In this document: one piece after another, positions 27,076 to 36,572 of the stretch
How positions within the stretch are numbered: the first letter of the stretch is position 1
Layout: the number at the start of each line of letters is the position of its first letter
From: JAJRVM01 sp041752115
GTDB taxonomy: Bacteria > Planctomycetota > Planctomycetia > Pirellulales > Pirellulaceae
Direction of reading: 5' to 3'
Length of the DNA stretch: 64,000 nucleotides
NCBI GenBank assembly: GCA_041752115.1
Contig: JBGSHS010000360.1
Coordinates: 1-64,000 of the forward strand
Notes under the pieces: generated by a model
What the model was told of the DNA's origin: nothing
The model's input: the letters and a program-made list of their open reading frames with translations, nothing else
The model's database searches: none
Program-made: the position numbers and the translations under genes

Positions 27076-28545
27076 ATGGCCAGGCAATCAGCAGACCAGG
27101 ACCGGCAGCGTGCGGCAGTGATGACAGGGGCTCGTCGGCACTTTCTGGCACGGACCGGAGTGGCTCTGGGAAGCCTCGCGCTGTCACAGTTGCTCTCTGG
27201 CGAGTCATTGCGCGCGGATCTGATGGCCGATCGTGATGGCGTGCTGCAGCAGCTTCACTTCCCGCCGCGTGCCAAACGAGTGATCTATTTGTTCATGAGC
27301 GGCGGGCCTTCGCAGCTGGATATGTTTGACTACAAGCCGATCTTGAATCAGGAACACGGCCAGGAGCTTCCCGATTCCATCCGCCAGGGACAGCGATTGA
27401 CCGGCATGTCGGGCAATCAGTCGTCCCTGCCGCTGGCTGGATCTGTGTTTCAATTCGCACAGCATGGGCAAGCCGGCGTCTGGGTGAGTGAGCTGTTGCC
27501 ACACACAGCTCAAGTGGTGGACGATCTGTGCTTCATTCGGTCCGTGTACACCGAGGCGATCAACCATGATCCGGCAATTACCTTCTTTCAGACCGGCTCG
27601 CAGATCGCAGGGCGTCCCTCCATCGGGGCGTGGTTGAGCTATGGACTCGGTTCGGCCAATGAGAACCTGCCTTCCTTCTGCGTGCTGGTGACCAGGAACA
27701 AGAGCGGTCAGCCGCTGTACGCCCGGCTGTGGGGGAGTGGGTTCCTGCCGACGGCCCATCAGGGTGTCCAGTTTCGCGCCGGCGCTTCCCCCGTGCTGTA
27801 TCTGAGCAATCCAGACGGAGTGTCGACCGACAGTCGCCGCAGCATGTTGGATCACCTCAAAGAACTGCATGAACTGCAGTACCAGCGGACCATGGATCCG
27901 CAGGTGCGGGCGCGGATCGAGCAGTATGAGATGGCGTTCCGCATGCAGACTTCGGTTCCTGAAGTGGCTGACGTGTCGAACGAGCCGGATCACGTGTTCG
28001 AGCTGTACGGTCCCGATGCCCGCACGCCTGGTACGTTCGCCGCCAACTGCCTGCTGGCCCGCCGACTGGCGGAGCGAGGGGTACAGTTCATTCAGTTGTT
28101 TCATCAGGGCTGGGACCAGCACGGTGATCTGCCGGCCGGCATCCGCACGCAATGCCAGGAGACGGATCAGCCAAGCGCTGCCCTGGTGCGCGATCTCAAG
28201 CAGCGAGGGATGCTGGAAGATACCTTGGTGGTGTGGGGAGGAGAGTTCGGTCGCACCAATTACAGCCAGGGAAAACTGACTGCCACCAACTACGGTCGCG
28301 ATCACCATCCCCGCTGCTTCACGATGTGGATGGCAGGGGGCGGCACGCGCCCCGGGCTCGTTTATGGAGAAACCGATCCCTATGGTTACAATATAGTCAA
28401 GGACGAAGTGCATGTGCATGACGTACACGCGACGATCCTCTGTGCGCTGGGGATCGATCATGAACAGCTGACCTATAAGCATCAGGGTCGGCGGTATCGC
28501 CTGACGGATGTCAGCGGTCGCATCGTGAAATCATTGCTGGTCTGA
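27076..28545 (+). CDS. DUF1501 protein (Tat-exported, sulfatase-like fold), first copy
   Basis: This 489-residue protein has a twin-arginine signal (RRHFLARTGVALGSLAL) near its start. DUF1501 motifs follow: VIYLFMSGGPSQLDMFDYKP, TEAINHDPAIT, GRPSIGAWLSYGLG, RGVQFIQLFHQGWDQH, LVVWGGEFGRT, GRDHHPRCFTMWMAGGG and VHDVHATIL. The family belongs to the alkaline phosphatase/sulfatase superfamily by fold, with uncertain chemistry. ATG 27076 is used because it places the twin arginines near residue 20. It is partner to the preceding DUF1549/DUF1553 gene (126 bp gap). Confidence 0.92.
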   Translation: MARQSADQDRQRAAVMTGARRHFLARTGVALGSLALSQLLSGESLRADLMADRDGVLQQLHFPPRAKRVIYLFMSGGPSQLDMFDYKPILNQEHGQELPDSIRQGQRLTGMSGNQSSLPLAGSVFQFAQHGQAGVWVSELLPHTAQVVDDLCFIRSVYTEAINHDPAITFFQTGSQIAGRPSIGAWLSYGLGSANENLPSFCVLVTRNKSGQPLYARLWGSGFLPTAHQGVQFRAGASPVLYLSNPDGVSTDSRRSMLDHLKELHELQYQRTMDPQVRARIEQYEMAFRMQTSVPEVADVSNEPDHVFELYGPDARTPGTFAANCLLARRLAERGVQFIQLFHQGWDQHGDLPAGIRTQCQETDQPSAALVRDLKQRGMLEDTLVVWGGEFGRTNYSQGKLTATNYGRDHHPRCFTMWMAGGGTRPGLVYGETDPYGYNIVKDEVHVHDVHATILCALGIDHEQLTYKHQGRRYRLTDVSGRIVKSLLV

Positions 28546-28573
28546 TAGTCAGAAGTCGATGGAGAGTCAAAGC

Positions 28574-31500
28574 GTGACGAAGAAGATTTCGGTGAGACGC
28601 GTGGCGATGATTGCCCCGAAACACTCAGCACCAAGACACCCAGCCTCGCCCCCCCCAGTCCTGTGGCTTCTGGCGAGGCTCGTATTGTGGGGCGGGCTGG
28701 GGCTGTTCGGTTCGGCCGTGCTCGGTGGCGAAGACGATGCCATCGACTTCAATCGGGATATCCGTCCGCTCCTGTCGGACAAGTGCTTCAAGTGCCATGG
28801 TCCGAGCGAAGGAAGCCGACAAGGTGGTTTCCGGCTGGATGATCCGGAGAGCTCGTTTGGGGAAGCCGATTCGGGAGAGCATCCGATCGTGCCCGGCGAC
28901 CTCGATCAGAGTGAACTGTATCAGCGCATCACGTCCGACGATCCCGACCTGTGCATGCCGCCGGCCGACAGTAACAAGACGTTGTCGGACCAGGAGATTG
29001 CCACCATCGCCAGTTGGATTCAGCAGGGTGCGCCCTGGCAGGCTCATTGGGCGTACATCGCTCCGCAAAAGGCCGAGCTGCCCGCGATCAAGCAGGCAGA
29101 TTGGCCGGTCAATCCCATCGACCATTTTGTACTGGCCCGACAGGAAAAAGCCGGACTGCGCCCCGCTCCGCCCGCTGACAAGCTGACGCTGGCCCGGCGC
29201 CTGGCCTTCGATCTGACCGGGCTACCTCCCACGCAGAACGAGATGGCGGCATTCCTGTCCGACAACGCGCCCGGAGCGTACGAGCGGCTGGTGGATCGAC
29301 TGCTGGCCTCGCCCCAGTACGGCGAACACATGGCCCGCTTCTGGCTGGATGCGGTGCGATACGGTGATACGCACGGGTTGCACCTGGACAACTATCGAGA
29401 AATGTGGCTCTACCGCGACTGGGTCGTCCGCGCCTTCAACACCAATCTGCCATTCGATCAGTTCGCGATCGAGCAATTGGCGGGCGATCTGCTTCCGGAT
29501 CCAACGGAAGACCAGATGATTGCGACGGGGCTGAACCGGTGCAACGTGACGACCAACGAAGGGGGCTCGATCGAAGATGAGGTCTATGTGCGGAACGTGA
29601 ACGACTGTGTCGTCACGACCGGGACGGTGTTCCTGGGCACTACCTTCGAATGCACTCGGTGCCACAATCACAAGTACGACCCATTGACCATGAAAGACTT
29701 CTATTCGATGTTTGCCTACTTCAACAACATCGATGGCAGTCCGATGGACGGTAACGTGAAGGACCATGCTCCGGCACTGCGCGTGCTGTCAGAGGAGCAG
29801 AAGCAGCAAGTGGCGGCGCTCAGGCAGCAGGAGGCGGACGTGAATGCCGAGCTCAAGTCGCTCGTGGAAAGCACTCCGTACGAAGAACCTGCCGACGTGG
29901 CAGCTGGCAAGACCACCATCGTCACCGAAACCGTCTGGGTAGACGACGAGATTCCGCCGGGGGCAAAAGCGGAGGGAGACTGGAAATGGGTCGGTGCGCC
30001 CAGCCCCGTCTTGAGCGGCGAAAGATCGTCCACACGCACGGCTACCGGACTGAGCCAGCACTTCTTTCAGGATGCCCAGGAACCGTGGGTCGTCGACCAG
30101 AACCAGGTGCTGTTTGTGTCGGTCTACCTCGACCCGGACCATCCTCCCCGGGAGATCATGCTGCAGTGGAACGACGGCAGCTGGGAACATCGAGCCTACT
30201 GGGGTGAGAACAGCATCGACTGGGGACAGGAGGGGTCCGCGAGCCGCAAACGAATGGGTGATTTACCCTCCACGGGACAATGGGTCCGTCTGGAAGTACC
30301 CGTGGCCGACGTCGGCCTGGCCCCCGGCGTCAAGATCAATGGCTGGGCCTTCACGCAGTTCGATGGGACTGTGTATTGGGACCAGGCAGGGATCGTGCGG
30401 CGCGAAGTGATCTATGAGTCACTGGCCGCCTGGGAGCAGGACCGTCGAGCCGCCGGCAGTGATGCCCTTCCTCAGGCGATCCAGGATGTGCTGAAGAAGG
30501 AAGCCGCGCAACGCGACGAGGCGGAACAGAAGCAACTGCGAGACTACTTCGTGGAGTTCGTCTACGCACCGCTTCGTACCAGGTTCCAGGAGCTGCAGAA
30601 CAAGATCGAGCAGGCCAAGAAAGAGGCGGCAGCGATCGAAGCCAACGCACCAACGACGCTCGTATTTCGCGAGCGCGCAGAGCCGCGGAAAGCACATTTG
30701 CTGGAACGGGGCGAGTACGATCATCAGGGTGACGAAGTGCAACGCGAGCTGCCCAGGATCTTCCCGCCGATGCCGGAGGGAGCCCCGAATAACCGACTGG
30801 GACTGGCCAGGTGGCTTGTCGCCCCCAACCATCCCCTTACGTCGCGCGTGACGGTCAACCGCTTGTGGCAGCAGGTGTTCGGCGTTGGACTGGTGAAGAC
30901 GGTGGACGATTTCGGCAGCCAGGGTGAGATGCCGAGTCATCCCCGGCTGCTCGATTGGCTGGCCGTTCAGTTCATGGAAGACGGCTGGGACGTGAAGCAG
31001 ATGATGAAGCGGATCGTCACTTCGGCGACGTATCAGCAGTCGTCACAAGTGGCTCCCGAGCAGTATCTGCAGGACCCGGAGAATCGATTGCTCGCACGCG
31101 GCCCCCGGTTTCGACTCGACGCCGAGATGCTGCGGGATCAGGCGCTGGCCGTCAGTGGACTGCTGGTCGACAAGCTCGGTGGGCCGAGCGTCAAGCCGCC
31201 ACAGCCGGACGGGCTGTGGTTCGCGGTCGGCTATAGCGGTTCGAACACGGTGCGATTCAAGGCCGATACGGGGCCCGATAAGGTGCATCGTCGCACACTC
31301 TATACGTTCATCAAACGGACCTCGCCGCCACCTCAATTGAGCACGTTTGATGCGCCGTCACGTGAGTCGTGCAGCGTGCGGCGGGAACGGACCAACACGC
31401 CGCTGCAGGCGCTGCTGCTGCTGAATGATCCTCAGTATTTCGAGTGTGCTCGAGCCCTGGCCGGACGGACGATGCGAGAGGCTGGCGCCGATCCGCGCAC

Positions 31501-31744
31501 GCGAGCCGCCTGGATGTTCCAGCAGGCCACCTGTCGGCCGCCCGACGAAGACGAGCTGGAGGAGCTGATCAGCGTCTACGGCGATCATCTGACGCATTTT
31601 CGGCAGCAGCTCGAAGCGGCGCAGCAGGTGATTCAGGTGGGAGAGGCAGCTCCGCCACCAGAGCTCGACGTGGCCGATTATGCCGCCTGGACGATGGTGG
31701 GCAACCTGGTTCTGAATCTGGATATTGTGATATCGAAGAACTGA
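28574..31744 (+). CDS. Planctomycete cytochrome / DUF1549 / DUF1553 protein with jelly-roll-like insert
   Basis: This 1056-residue paralog of the gene at 23773 has haem motif CFKCH at about 71-75, DUF1549 (LARRLAFDLTGLPPTQNE, FWLDAVRYGDTHG), second motif CTRCH before HKYDP, and DUF1553 (RLGLARWLVAPNHPLTSR, VTVNRLWQQ, TNTPLQALLLLNDP). Between them, instead of LamG, is a domain with WKWVGAPSPVLSG, VLFVSVYLDPDHPP and GVKINGWAFTQFDGTVYWDQ, which looks like a carbohydrate-binding beta-sandwich. The start is GTG 28574 (GGAGAG seven bases upstream); ATG 28559 is an alternative. It is 28 bp after the first DUF1501 gene, so the four genes may form one operon. Confidence 0.92.
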   Translation: MTKKISVRRVAMIAPKHSAPRHPASPPPVLWLLARLVLWGGLGLFGSAVLGGEDDAIDFNRDIRPLLSDKCFKCHGPSEGSRQGGFRLDDPESSFGEADSGEHPIVPGDLDQSELYQRITSDDPDLCMPPADSNKTLSDQEIATIASWIQQGAPWQAHWAYIAPQKAELPAIKQADWPVNPIDHFVLARQEKAGLRPAPPADKLTLARRLAFDLTGLPPTQNEMAAFLSDNAPGAYERLVDRLLASPQYGEHMARFWLDAVRYGDTHGLHLDNYREMWLYRDWVVRAFNTNLPFDQFAIEQLAGDLLPDPTEDQMIATGLNRCNVTTNEGGSIEDEVYVRNVNDCVVTTGTVFLGTTFECTRCHNHKYDPLTMKDFYSMFAYFNNIDGSPMDGNVKDHAPALRVLSEEQKQQVAALRQQEADVNAELKSLVESTPYEEPADVAAGKTTIVTETVWVDDEIPPGAKAEGDWKWVGAPSPVLSGERSSTRTATGLSQHFFQDAQEPWVVDQNQVLFVSVYLDPDHPPREIMLQWNDGSWEHRAYWGENSIDWGQEGSASRKRMGDLPSTGQWVRLEVPVADVGLAPGVKINGWAFTQFDGTVYWDQAGIVRREVIYESLAAWEQDRRAAGSDALPQAIQDVLKKEAAQRDEAEQKQLRDYFVEFVYAPLRTRFQELQNKIEQAKKEAAAIEANAPTTLVFRERAEPRKAHLLERGEYDHQGDEVQRELPRIFPPMPEGAPNNRLGLARWLVAPNHPLTSRVTVNRLWQQVFGVGLVKTVDDFGSQGEMPSHPRLLDWLAVQFMEDGWDVKQMMKRIVTSATYQQSSQVAPEQYLQDPENRLLARGPRFRLDAEMLRDQALAVSGLLVDKLGGPSVKPPQPDGLWFAVGYSGSNTVRFKADTGPDKVHRRTLYTFIKRTSPPPQLSTFDAPSRESCSVRRERTNTPLQALLLLNDPQYFECARALAGRTMREAGADPRTRAAWMFQQATCRPPDEDELEELISVYGDHLTHFRQQLEAAQQVIQVGEAAPPPELDVADYAAWTMVGNLVLNLDIVISKN

Positions 31745-31754
31745 CGAATACTGA

Positions 31755-31850
31755 GACGAAAGCCCCTGGCGGGGCCAATGACGAAAGCCCCTGGCGGGGC
31801 CAATGACGAATGACGAAATACCCAATGACGAATGGAATGACGAATTTCGA
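31755..31850. repeat. 25-bp direct duplication plus ATGACGAA-type repeats
   Basis: Two identical 25-bp units (GACGAAAGCCCCTGGCGGGG, then CCAAT) lie at 31755-31779 and 31780-31804. A run of AATGACGAA words follows to 31850. They fill the spacer before the next DUF1501 gene. Confidence 0.8.
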
Positions 31851-32000
31851 ATGCCGAACCAACCTGCCGCGAGAACGTGACGCGGCTCGCTGCTGGCTCG
31901 ACCAGGTATGATTCGGACTTTTATCGTCATGGGCTGCGGCGCGCCGCAGAAACGCGATCGTTAATTCAGAATCTGTTTTTTTGGGAGAGGCAGACGCACG

Positions 32001-33467
32001 ATGGACCCAATTCAAGACCGTATCGAGGCGATCACACGCCGGCACTTCTTTGGCCGCGCCTCCTTGGGGCTGGGTACGGCGGCGCTCGCTTCGCTCCTGC
32101 CCCCTCGCTGTCTGCCTGCCGATGTGACGACGGAGAATCGTGCCGGCGGACTCCCGGGCGTGCCGCACTTCGCTCCCACAGCCAAGCGTGCCATCTACCT
32201 GTTCATGGCCGGCGCGCCCTGCCAGCAGGATATGTTCGATTACAAGCCGAAGATGGACGAGCTGTTCGACAAAGACCTGCCCGAATCGGTGCGGCAAGGG
32301 CAGCGTCTGACGACGATGACGTCGGGACAGAAGCGGTTTCCCATTGCTCCGTCGAAATACAAATTCCAGCAGTACGGCGCCAACGGAATGTGGCTCAGCG
32401 AGCTGATACCGTATACCGCGAAGATGGTCGACGACATCGCGATCGTGAAGAGCATGTATACGGAAGCCATCAATCACGATCCGGCGATCACCTATATTTG
32501 TACCGGTCATCAGCTGCCGGGGCGCGCGAGCCTGGGATCGTGGCTCAGCTACGGACTGGGAACTCTCAACGAGAACCTGCCGGCGTTCGTCGTACTCACC
32601 GCCTCCTGGACCGGCCGGAAGGAAGCGCAGGCGCTGTACAACCGCCTGTGGGGGTCGGGCTTTCTGCCGAGCAAGCATCAGGGGGTAGCCCTGCGCAGTC
32701 AAGGCGACCCCGTGTTGTTCCTGTCGAATCCCAACGGAGTCGATGCCGAGACTCGCCGGCGCATGCTCGACTCGCTGGCACATCTCAACGAAAAGGCCTA
32801 TCGGGAAATTGGCGACGCGGAAACGCAGGCACGCATCGCTCAGTATGAAATGGCCTACCGCATGCAGACGTCAGTGCCTGAACTGACCAACACCTCCGAC
32901 GAACCGCAACATGTGCTCGACCTGTACGGACCTGACGTGCAGAAGCCGGGAACGTTCGCGGCGAGCTGTCTGCTGGCCCGTCGCATGGCGGAGCGCGATG
33001 TGCGCTTTGTGCAGATCTTCCATCGAGGCTGGGATCAGCATGCCAATGTCGCGGGCGATTTGCCCAATCAGTGTCGCGATATGGATCAGCCCGCTTACGC
33101 CCTCATCCAGGACCTCAAGCAGCGAGGGCTCCTGGATGATACGTTAGTGATCTGGGGTGGAGAGTTTGGACGTACTGTGTACTGCCAGGGAGACTTGACG
33201 CGCGAGAATTACGGCCGAGATCATCATCCTCGATGCTTCACCATCTGGATGGCTGGTGGAGGTGTCAAACCGGGAATCGTCTACGGCGAGACCGACGACT
33301 TCAGCTACAACGTGGTGGAAAATCCGGTGCACATCCACGACCTGAACGCCACCATTCTCCACTGCCTGGGCATCGATCATCGACGCCTGTCGGTCAAGTT
33401 CCAGGGACTCGATGTGCGCCTGACCGGAGTGGAAGACCAGAATCCGGTGCGCGAGATCCTGCTGTAG
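32001..33467 (+). CDS. DUF1501 protein (Tat-exported, sulfatase-like fold), second copy
   Basis: This 488-residue paralog of the gene at 27076 has a twin-arginine signal (TRRHFFGRASLGLGTAALA) at residues 12-30, AIYLFMAGAPCQQDMFDYKP, TEAINHDPAIT, GRASLGSWLSYGLG, RFVQIFHRGWDQH, LVIWGGEFGRT, GRDHHPRCFTIWMAGGG and a terminal VHIHDLNATIL. It is preceded by GGGAGAGG about ten bases from ATG 32001. It is expected to be exported folded by Tat and to work with the upstream cytochrome/DUF1549/DUF1553 protein, from which a repeat-filled spacer of about 250 bp separates it. Confidence 0.92.
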   Translation: MDPIQDRIEAITRRHFFGRASLGLGTAALASLLPPRCLPADVTTENRAGGLPGVPHFAPTAKRAIYLFMAGAPCQQDMFDYKPKMDELFDKDLPESVRQGQRLTTMTSGQKRFPIAPSKYKFQQYGANGMWLSELIPYTAKMVDDIAIVKSMYTEAINHDPAITYICTGHQLPGRASLGSWLSYGLGTLNENLPAFVVLTASWTGRKEAQALYNRLWGSGFLPSKHQGVALRSQGDPVLFLSNPNGVDAETRRRMLDSLAHLNEKAYREIGDAETQARIAQYEMAYRMQTSVPELTNTSDEPQHVLDLYGPDVQKPGTFAASCLLARRMAERDVRFVQIFHRGWDQHANVAGDLPNQCRDMDQPAYALIQDLKQRGLLDDTLVIWGGEFGRTVYCQGDLTRENYGRDHHPRCFTIWMAGGGVKPGIVYGETDDFSYNVVENPVHIHDLNATILHCLGIDHRRLSVKFQGLDVRLTGVEDQNPVREILL

Positions 33468-33475
33468 AGCAATGC

Positions 33476-33559
33476 CCGCGGTCGCGTAGACAGTGGCCGC
33501 GGTCGCGTAGACAGTGGCCGCGGTCGCGTAGACAGTGGCCGCGGTCGCGTAGACCGCGG
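33476..33559. repeat. 21-bp tandem repeat, four units
   Basis: The unit CCGCGGTCGCGTAGACAGTGG is seen here in 21-bp steps (33476, 33497, 33518, 33539). The last unit is modified so that it ends in CCGCGG, giving an imperfect palindrome with the first. Confidence 0.88.
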
Positions 33560-33590
33560 GGATGTAGCAAACGTCAGGCGATTCTCCCAC

Positions 33591-33678
33591 GCTCTGCGCG
33601 AGCGTGGCTACGGCTCTGCGCGAGCGTGGCTACGGCTCTGCGCCAGCGTGGCTACGGCTCTGCGCGAGCGTGGATTCA
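33591..33678. repeat. 22-bp tandem repeat, four units
   Basis: The unit starts GCTCTGCGCGAGCGTGGCTA and is repeated at 33591, 33613, 33635 and 33657, with one change in the third unit and a diverged end in the fourth. A single related copy lies at 61571. Confidence 0.88.
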
Positions 33679-33694
33679 CTCTGTGCGAGCGGAG

Positions 33695-34726
33695 TTACTG
33701 ATCTTCGATCGCCAGTTCGTGCGGGCGCACGCCTTCCTGGTGTTTGCCATACCCGAAGGGCGTGGGCTCGTATGTTCCGACGATGTCGACGTCGGATTCC
33801 GCCGGGATCTGGTCTTCGAGTCCCAGCGTCCAGTAGCAGGCGTTCACGAGCAGGCGGCGCAGGCCGGCGCTGCGAAAGTCCTGCGACGCGCCCATGGTCG
33901 TGGTGAAGATGCGGGCCGTCTTGTCCGCCGAGGGAGAGTAGGATTTCGTCCAGGCGATAGGCATCATCGGATCATTCTTGGCTCCTTCGACCGGCTTGTC
34001 CTGCGGGTCCATGCCGACCAGGACCTGCCCGAGTACCAGTGGCTGGCAATCGTCGGGCAGCGGGAGGCGAACGGTGTAGACGTCGGTAGGTCCGTAGATG
34101 TCGCCATCTTGAATGCCACGCAAAATCGGATGCTCTTCCATACCCGGTGCGATCACGCCGCGCGTGCTCTCTACTCCGTGGTTGCCATGATGACTGATCC
34201 ATGTTTCGCCCAGCACTTGGCGGCCGAATCCGCCCGACCATTCTTCGTTCTGAAAGGAATAGCGTGCATAGGTAGGATGCTCCTTGATAAAGAACGCGTG
34301 GGTGGCCGTGCGAAGCCCGACAATCGGTCGGCCCGACTCCACGTAATCCACAATGTGCTTCATCTGGTCATCTGGCAGGTCGCGGAACCGAGTGAAGATG
34401 ACCATCAGATCGGCTGAATCGAGCGCTTCCAGGCCGGGGATATTGTTCACCCGCGTGGGGGTAATCGTGCCGTCGTCCTCCATCGCGTAGAGCACCGTGC
34501 ACTTAAATCCATGGCGTTTGGCCAGGATCCTGCCGAGTTGTGTGAGCGCTTCCTCTGACCGGTACTCTTCGTCGCCGCTGACCAGGACGATGTGCTTGCC
34601 CTTCTCCTGGCCTGGGACGGGCTCATACACCACCCAGGGATCCGCAGCGAAGGCGCAGAACGAAAAGAAACAGCCAACCAGTAGAGTGCTCGCGAAGAGC
34701 AGACGCACAAAGAATGAACTTCTCAC
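33695..34726 (-). CDS. Secreted ThuA-like (glutamine-amidotransferase fold) protein
   Basis: This 343-residue protein has a signal peptide ending near CAFAA-DP. The ThuA/trehalose-utilisation-type fold follows: KHIVLVSGDEEYRSEEAL, SADLMVIFTRFRDLPDDQM, IVDYVESGRPIVGLRTATHAF, HHGNHGVEST and a late RIFTTTMGASQDF. In planctomycetes these domains occur in proteins thought to act on sugars or to bind ligands; the reaction is unknown. The start is GTG 34726, with GAGAGGT upstream. It faces the second DUF1501 gene across the tandem repeats. Confidence 0.85.
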   Translation of the reverse strand: MRSSFFVRLLFASTLLVGCFFSFCAFAADPWVVYEPVPGQEKGKHIVLVSGDEEYRSEEALTQLGRILAKRHGFKCTVLYAMEDDGTITPTRVNNIPGLEALDSADLMVIFTRFRDLPDDQMKHIVDYVESGRPIVGLRTATHAFFIKEHPTYARYSFQNEEWSGGFGRQVLGETWISHHGNHGVESTRGVIAPGMEEHPILRGIQDGDIYGPTDVYTVRLPLPDDCQPLVLGQVLVGMDPQDKPVEGAKNDPMMPIAWTKSYSPSADKTARIFTTTMGASQDFRSAGLRRLLVNACYWTLGLEDQIPAESDVDIVGTYEPTPFGYGKHQEGVRPHELAIEDQ

Positions 34727-34997
34727 GGTAAGACCTCTCTGGAGAATCGTAGTGAATCAAACGGGGTGAGCTCTGTCTCAAGGTCGTGACAGCCGGAGAC
34801 TCTATTGTGCGCGATGGCGGATCGCGCAGCTACATCCCCTCAGCTCAGATTGCGGTGGCGTGGCGAGCTGGTCTGGTCAGAGCAGGATGCGTGCCGGCCC
34901 CCTGAATTACTGAGTTCGAAACAGCAGCACCGGAGCAGAAAGGACGAAGGGACACGTACACCATGACCAACTGCCCGGTAGGCGTCGAGCGGGAGAA

Positions 34998-36266
34998 TCA
35001 GTCTTTGCCGATGCAATACACATGTTGTTCACCTCGAATGAAGATCTGTCCCTGCGAGATGGCGGGGGAAGCGTAGCAGTTCTCTCCCAGTTCGTTAACG
35101 GCCACGATCTCGCATTCCTTGCCCGGGCGCACGACCTGCGTCACTCCATCGTCGGCCAGACAGTAGACCAGTCCGTTGGCGGATACGAGCGATGCGCTGT
35201 AATGGGGCGCCAGTCGTTTGGTCCAGTGTCGTGTGCCGTCCGATGCTTCGAAGCAACTGACGATTCCGTTGTCGGCGGAGACGAGGAAGTACCGGTCCTC
35301 AATAATGGGTGATGGCACATAGGCACAGCCTCGCGTCGTACGCCAGACGATGTGCGTATCGGTGACATCGCCCTTGCCGTCAGGGCGGATCGCCAGAATA
35401 TGGTACTCGGGAAATCCTGCGGTGAGGAAGAAGTATTGACCGTTGTAGACCAGTGAGGCCACGAATTGCTCCGTAGGGCCCTCCATCCTCCAGTGCTCGG
35501 ATCCGTCACGTGGATCGAGGCTGACGACGCTCTTGCTGCCGGAGAAAACCATCTGGGTCCGACCGTCGATTTCACGGACGATCGGCGTGCAGTAACTGCG
35601 TGTCTTGTGCTGCCGCGCCGTTTTCCAGACGGTTTGGCCCGTTTCCTTATCCAAGCCGCAAATGAATGAATCGCCATCATGATCTCCATTGACGATCAAC
35701 AAGTTCTCGTACAGGATTGGCGAGCTGCAGAAACCATGTACGCTGGCGAATCGCCCCGGCCGCTGGAGCCACTTCAGGTTCCCTTGGAAGTCATACGCGG
35801 CCACCACCAGGTTGCCTGGAGTGGGATCGGTCTGGCTGCTGAATTCAGGTTCCAGGAAGGCGGCATAGACGGTGGCACCGTCGGTAATTGGCGTGCCGGA
35901 AGCGAAGCTGTTAAGTGCGTGTTTCTTCTCCAGCGGAGCGCTCAGGACCGTCTGTTGCCACAGCATTGCGCCGCTGCGGCGATCCAGGCAGACGATAACT
36001 CGCTTTGCTTCCTCTTCCAGGCAACTGGTCAGGAAGATGCGATCGTCCCATACGATCGGTGATGAATGAGCTCGCCCTGGAATCGCTGTCCGCCAGACGA
36101 TGTTCTCGCCCGAGGGGCCGTTCCAGTGCACCGGTACATTCGGTTCCCGACTCGTGCCATCTCCCCGTGGGCCACGCCAAAGAGGCCAGTTCTCAGCAGC
36201 ACCATTCTCCGGCATTGCCAGGACCAGCAGGAACACTATCAGGGAGCCGAGCCAGGTTCGATGCAT
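34998..36266 (-). CDS. Secreted PQQ-like beta-propeller protein
   Basis: This 422-residue exported protein (signal peptide around LGSLIVFLLVLAMPENGAAE) opens with WPLWRGPRGDGTS, the typical start of planctomycete PQQ-binding-like propellers. Blades of the type VIVCLDRRSGAMLW, FICGLDKETGQTVWK, VVSLDPRDGSEHWR and VSCFEASDGTRHWTK follow. There is no catalytic domain, so binding or scaffolding outside the cytoplasm is likely. ATG 36266 with AAAGGG upstream is the preferred start; the frame continues open to 36329. Confidence 0.88.
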   Translation of the reverse strand: MHRTWLGSLIVFLLVLAMPENGAAENWPLWRGPRGDGTSREPNVPVHWNGPSGENIVWRTAIPGRAHSSPIVWDDRIFLTSCLEEEAKRVIVCLDRRSGAMLWQQTVLSAPLEKKHALNSFASGTPITDGATVYAAFLEPEFSSQTDPTPGNLVVAAYDFQGNLKWLQRPGRFASVHGFCSSPILYENLLIVNGDHDGDSFICGLDKETGQTVWKTARQHKTRSYCTPIVREIDGRTQMVFSGSKSVVSLDPRDGSEHWRMEGPTEQFVASLVYNGQYFFLTAGFPEYHILAIRPDGKGDVTDTHIVWRTTRGCAYVPSPIIEDRYFLVSADNGIVSCFEASDGTRHWTKRLAPHYSASLVSANGLVYCLADDGVTQVVRPGKECEIVAVNELGENCYASPAISQGQIFIRGEQHVYCIGKD

Positions 36267-36572
36267 CTCACAACCCTTTTTGGATGGTTCGTCGGCGGCA
36301 AAAAGGAACCCCTGTCGGATCGTCGCCATTCCGCCCTCGATCTTTGTTCGAGTCCACGCGTCGGCGTGAATGCGGGAGTAGGGCGTGGTCGCTCATCGCC
36401 CGCGAGCAGATTTCCGCACGAGCAGCGGGCTGAAGCGATTATCCGAAATATCGCGCCAACCTGCACGAACCCTCTAAGCTCACAGCAATCCGGTGAGGTA
36501 AGTGGTTCTTCTGGGTGGCGGTCTCTTGCTCGCCCTCCTAATTCCAATTACTGACCTATATTTCTAGCACCT
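36267..36572. other. Divergent intergenic region
   Basis: No gene is seen in these 306 bases between the divergent PQQ-propeller and HlyD-type genes. They should contain promoters for both; none was identified with confidence. Confidence 0.4.

Noticed and set aside
27205..28482. 425-residue open frame opposite the first DUF1501 gene
   Set aside because: Antisense shadow of a strong DUF1501 match.
33476..33678. CRISPR-like array
   Set aside because: Both arrays are head-to-tail tandem repeats without unique spacers.
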